Below are positions 61,180-64,000 of a stretch of 64,000 nt of DNA, piece after piece. Position 1 is the first letter of the stretch. Every line of letters starts with the position of its first letter. Position numbers and translations under genes: made by a program. The notes beneath the pieces were generated by a model. That model did no database searches. It saw only the letters and a list, made by a program, of their open reading frames with translations, and was not told the origin of the DNA. Source of the DNA: Acidobacteriota bacterium (GTDB taxonomy: Bacteria > Acidobacteriota > Holophagae > Acanthopleuribacterales > Acanthopleuribacteraceae); NCBI GenBank assembly GCA_020637335.1, contig JACJWC010000018.1:1-64000 (forward strand). The letters run 5' to 3'.

Positions 61180-62142
61180 TTAAGATTTAAGGATTAACTT
61201 GCCGCAAAAGAGACCCTGCCGGTAGGTCTCAAATGCTTTGGGCAGTTCTTCAAAGCGAAAGGTCTGATCGATATGACATTCCGTTTTCCCAGCCAGGACC
61301 CACTCCGCTAGTTCCCTCAGATTGCGATTGGTTTTCAGGGCAATTACTTGCCAGGTCTTGGGTGAACGTGAGAAAAGGGAGCGCAGAAAACATTCAAGCA
61401 AACGATTCATGTGGCCGCCAACGGTTATAAAGCGACCATGGGGCGCAAGGACTTTTCGAAGGTCTGCCACGGAATGCGTGGTCATAACATCCAGGATTCG
61501 GTCAAACGATTTGGGCAGGGTCGTGAAATCGATTTCGCGATAGTCGAGACACGTTTCAGCGCCCAGGCGGGTCAAAACCTCCCATTTTTCACGCTTATCG
61601 ACCGCCGTCACCCGCAAGTCGCGATCGCGCAAAAGCGGCAACAAAAACGTTCCCACTCCGCCACCGGCCCCGTTTAAAAGCACCGTGCTGCCCGGTTTGA
61701 GATCGGTGTGTTCCAGAAGATGAAAGGCCAACATGCCAGCTTGCGGCAAGGCGGCTGCCTGTTCAAAAGAAAGACCCACTGGCATTTGGGTGAGCGCTTT
61801 TTCTGTCACTACCACCTTGCGCTGAAATGCGCCAAAACCAGAACTGCTGAGGTCCCCGAATACGCGGTCCCCAACTTTGAGTTGCTGTGTATTTGGGCCT
61901 ACCTCAAGAATGGTACCGGCCAGATCACAGCCAAGCACGTGGGTTTTTGGACGGGAAAGTCCGTTCAAAACGCGATTAATGAAGGGGCGACCCGCAAGTA
62001 AACCGTCATCCCAATCATTTAGGGAAGCGGCTGCCATCTCAACCAAAACCTGGTCCCGTTTCAGGGCGGGAAGGTTGCGCTCCTCCAGCGAAAGTTGTTC
62101 AGGTCCGCCATATTGGCGGTAAATCCAAGCTTCAGTTTTCAT
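61180..62142 (-). CDS. MDR-family NAD(P)-dependent oxidoreductase (quinone reductase-like)
   Basis: The protein has 320 aa. The N-terminal catalytic domain has LGCDLAGTILEVG and VGDRVFG; the cofactor domain has LLNGAGGGVGTFLLPLLRD. Zinc ligands of alcohol dehydrogenases are absent, so it belongs to the zinc-free quinone oxidoreductase and enoyl reductase branch and uses NADPH. The substrate is unknown. It is convergent with the peroxiredoxin-like gene across 21 bases that contain a weak hairpin (AGCC, GGCT). Confidence 0.85.
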   Translation of the reverse strand: MKTEAWIYRQYGGPEQLSLEERNLPALKRDQVLVEMAAASLNDWDDGLLAGRPFINRVLNGLSRPKTHVLGCDLAGTILEVGPNTQQLKVGDRVFGDLSSSGFGAFQRKVVVTEKALTQMPVGLSFEQAAALPQAGMLAFHLLEHTDLKPGSTVLLNGAGGGVGTFLLPLLRDRDLRVTAVDKREKWEVLTRLGAETCLDYREIDFTTLPKSFDRILDVMTTHSVADLRKVLAPHGRFITVGGHMNRLLECFLRSLFSRSPKTWQVIALKTNRNLRELAEWVLAGKTECHIDQTFRFEELPKAFETYRQGLFCGKLILKS

Positions 62143-62164
62143 GGCCGTTCAAAACGGATTGTCC

Positions 62165-62986
62165 TCAAGGAACTTCCGCCACAAACACCAATCGGCTGGC
62201 ATCGGCAGACAGGGCGAGACGGGAAATGTTGGTGAGTTGGCTCTTAGAAAAATCGCCACAGGGTCGCCAACCCATCTTATCGTTCCAACGAAAGAGCTGG
62301 GCGCCGTCGCCCATGATCAAATGGTTTTGCGGGGTCCAGAGGAAATCTTCGCTTTGACCCAAGGCCGGTGCCCAGGCATAGTGTTTGCCGTTTTCATAAC
62401 GTCGAATGGAACCCGATTCGCCTTCTTTCAGCAGGAAAGCAAAGCCCGACCCATTGGGGTCCGCCTGCATACCCCTACCAATATTTTCGGCAATCACCGT
62501 TTGGCCTGTAGGGGTTATTAAGTCCAAGTGGTTGGGTTCACCCAAAACAAAGGCAATTACCTCCTGATTTGGCAAGGGCAGGTAATAGCCAATCCCCTTA
62601 CTTTCGGGGAACAGCACTTTGTCCTTTTTGGACTTTAAATCAACGGTCCAGATCCGCTGGGTGGAATCGGGTTCTACCCGCACACACCAAAAAGAGTGGC
62701 CATCCGCACTCAATCGCGGTGAGTACTCGCCAGTAGAAAATTCTGCCACGCACTTGGTTTTTCCGGTTTTGGCATGGACCTTAAAAACATCTGTTTGGCC
62801 CTTGTTGCGGTCAGATGTGAAGAGAACCCAATCGCCCATAAAACTGGGTTGATTATCATAGCCGGGTTTAAACGTAAGCCGTTTAAGGGTTTCGACTTTG
62901 GCTTCGCCGGCCGACGAATCCCAATCCACAGCAAAGAGTTCGGTATTTACGGGTTCCTGGAAAAGAAGCAGACACATCAGCCACAT
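62165..62986 (-). CDS. TolB/PD40-like beta-propeller protein, exported
   Basis: From the ATG at 62986 (GGAGG upstream; a GTG four codons earlier is inside that site) the protein has 273 aa. A short signal peptide (MWLMCLLLFQEP) is followed by five or six WD-like blades with PSFMGDWVLFTSDRN, YSPRLSADGHSFW and ISRLALSADASRLVFVAEV, the last as a closing strand. It resembles the N-terminal propeller of the tricorn homologue in style, without a protease part. Function unknown: binding or scaffolding is likely. It lies 22 bp downstream of nothing and 22 bp upstream of the MDR gene, same strand. Confidence 0.65.
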   Translation of the reverse strand: MWLMCLLLFQEPVNTELFAVDWDSSAGEAKVETLKRLTFKPGYDNQPSFMGDWVLFTSDRNKGQTDVFKVHAKTGKTKCVAEFSTGEYSPRLSADGHSFWCVRVEPDSTQRIWTVDLKSKKDKVLFPESKGIGYYLPLPNQEVIAFVLGEPNHLDLITPTGQTVIAENIGRGMQADPNGSGFAFLLKEGESGSIRRYENGKHYAWAPALGQSEDFLWTPQNHLIMGDGAQLFRWNDKMGWRPCGDFSKSQLTNISRLALSADASRLVFVAEVP

Positions 62987-63385
62987 AAGAGCCTCCACGC
63001 ATTTGAGCCCAACTTTAACACCGGCCAGCAGGGCAGCCCAAGTAATTACCCGGAGCAGCGAAAATGAAAGAGACAGTCATCATAAGACCCTGATAGCGCA
63101 GAAAAAGGTTGAGGCGAGTAAGCTCGGTTCAAAACAAAGCTGCGCGGCCCTGCGCCAAAGTCCAACGACCGCCGAAGCCAATTCAGCCATCCGTCTAAAC
63201 CTACCTGACGAAAAGGAACGGGTTCACCAGACTTTAATTCGTTCCATTGGTGACCCCAAATTGGGCCTTCGGCGGGCAAAAACCGAAAACGAACCAATGC
63301 GTATGGAGAATACGGGAGGCGGTTTGGCAATTAAGTCGCTAAAAAAGTTGATTCACTTGTCTTTTGGACCCTGTTTTCACCTGTT
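62987..63385. other. About 400 bases without a supportable gene
   Basis: Open frames cross this stretch on both strands: a plus-strand frame ending at 63395 and a minus-strand frame 63046-63330 that starts with TTG. Neither has a ribosome site or a recognisable product. A copy of GACAGTC occurs near 63073. It may hold the control regions of the divergent neighbours. Confidence 0.4.
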
Positions 63386-63871
63386 ATGGCGTTAATGCTG
63401 CTGGGCCTAGCGTTCTCCTTCATTTTCCTTTTTCTGTGCGAAGGAATTATTCGGCTTTTCCAGCGGCGATGCCCAATCCATCATCAGCCGATCCAGAACC
63501 AAGAGCTGGACTGGACAAAACGTACCATTGAATCTGATCTGGTGAAAAAGGCTTTCGCTGCCGAATACCGACTGGCCCGACAGGCTGACTTCCCCCATAC
63601 GATTCGATGGCCAACTTGCCATTTTTCGCCGGGACTTAATCCAACTGAAGCCCGCTATTGCTCAGAATGCTTGGGAGAGGAGGAAAAATGGGTTAAGGAA
63701 ACATCTGCTTTAGAAACCCAAAAAGTGGCTGTCCTTAACGCAAAAGGCTGGACAACCTGCCCTTGGTGCCACTTCCGATTTCAACCGGATCCACAAGAGC
63801 CGTTGCCTAGCCGACATACCCGTTGTGGCCACAAGATCCATATCCAGTCCGATTCACCGGATACAATTTAA
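63386..63871 (+). CDS. Membrane-anchored zinc-ribbon-like protein, 161 aa
   Basis: An N-terminal span (about residues 2-20) is followed by a polar region with several Cys and His. Cysteines are paired as CHF..YCSEC (near 80-95) and as TCPWC followed 21 residues on by RCGH (near 122-150), the usual layout of zinc ribbons. I know no family. The start at 63386 has no clear ribosome site; a second ATG three codons later is possible. Confidence 0.55.
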   Translation: MALMLLGLAFSFIFLFLCEGIIRLFQRRCPIHHQPIQNQELDWTKRTIESDLVKKAFAAEYRLARQADFPHTIRWPTCHFSPGLNPTEARYCSECLGEEEKWVKETSALETQKVAVLNAKGWTTCPWCHFRFQPDPQEPLPSRHTRCGHKIHIQSDSPDTI

Positions 63872-63908
63872 GATCGGCCAACTCCATAATCATTATTTAG
63901 GAGCCAGT

Positions 63909-64000
63909 ATGTTCAGAGAAATTAAGGTTTGGAAATGGATTTCTGAGACCAGGTCAATGTGTTTTGTATGCTTCGAAGACTTGGAATCCGGAAAATTCCA
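63909..64000 (+). CDS. 5' end of a protein gene (partial)
   Basis: ATG at 63909 with TTAGGAG nine bases before it opens a frame that runs to the right edge: MFREIKVWKWISETRSMCFV and onward, 30 codons. Two Cys (CFVC) may form part of another metal site. It follows the zinc-ribbon-like gene by 37 bp, so both are probably one unit. Nothing more can be said from the piece. Confidence 0.5.
   Translation, partial: MFREIKVWKWISETRSMCFVCFEDLESGKF

Noticed and set aside
63046..63330. Minus-strand open frame of 94 codons with a TTG start
   Set aside because: There is no Shine-Dalgarno sequence and no recognisable domain, and a plus-strand frame covers the same bases. It cannot be excluded but is not supported.

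Overview
The window looks like chromosomal DNA of a Gram-negative heterotroph of moderate GC. Outer-membrane biology is represented by LolA-like, LptE-like and RND genes and by a C-terminus ending in Phe at the left edge. A tricorn-type protease, an ECF sigma factor paired with a Ser/Thr kinase-TPR protein, an IPTL-CTERM surface protein, an MglA-type GTPase, a Reg_prop hybrid kinase and hydroxyproline catabolism together resemble Acidobacteriota (Holophagae/Acanthopleuribacter-like). That placement is an impression from gene content, not a phylogenetic result. No rRNA, tRNA, CRISPR array or prophage was seen.

Layout. 0-2.5 kb: small membrane and hypothetical genes with a good sigma70 promoter (672-700) and a terminator. 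2.5-3.2 kb: a gene-free tandem pair of about 325-bp repeats, each with a 25-bp inverted repeat. 3.2-8.8 kb: a molybdenum hydroxylase pair (iorAB type), a short alpha/beta hydrolase with a PspB-like protein, an EamA transporter and exonuclease III. 8.9-17.9 kb: tricorn protease homologue, a GCS2 ligase-CBS fusion, and a one-protein hybrid two-component system. 18-19.6 kb: coupled alkylation-repair genes (AlkA-type glycosylase and Ogt). 19.6-22.8 kb: RND exporter and its probable TetR regulator with two matching operator candidates. 23-25.8 kb: VOC protein, asparaginase, FimT/GspH-like pseudopilin and ComEA. 26-30 kb: lolA-queE-queC operon divergent from lptE-holA. 30-36.5 kb: Sfp-type transferase, DUF454, a PHP-glycosyltransferase fusion, an IPTL-CTERM protein and a VLCAD-like dehydrogenase. 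36.5-41.9 kb: a complete trans-4-hydroxy-L-proline to 2-oxoglutarate operon with an internal GntR/FCD regulator. 42-52.6 kb: a signalling cluster (MglA-like GTPase-PAS-degenerate kinase, TPR sensor-like protein, FHA-GAF-GGDEF, BNR-repeat protein, ECF sigma and Ser/Thr kinase-TPR). 52.6-54.2 kb: a REP-associated (HUH) transposase with flanking GGACAGTC hairpin or half-hairpin. 54.4-64 kb: PIN-PhoH, formyltransferase-like, HemW-like, diguanylate cyclase, a TetR operon (SDR and peroxiredoxin-like), MDR oxidoreductase, a TolB-like protein and two small edge genes.

Most notable. (1) A GTPase-PAS-HATPase fusion in which the phospho-accepting His of the H-box appears replaced by Gln and the GTGLGL ATP-lid motif is lost. 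(2) The 10-mer TGGGACAGTC (either strand) was found seven times by eye, where about 0.1 is expected by chance. Six copies lie within 10 kb of the REP-type transposase; the GGACAGTC core, without the leading TG, is also in the hairpin beside that transposase. (3) A comEA-FimT-like pair suggests DNA uptake and gives one testable role for such a motif. (4) Two unusual fusions: PHP-glycosyltransferase and GCS2 ligase-CBS. Start codons were chosen from Shine-Dalgarno spacing, overlaps and signal peptides, and often differ from the longest reading frame.
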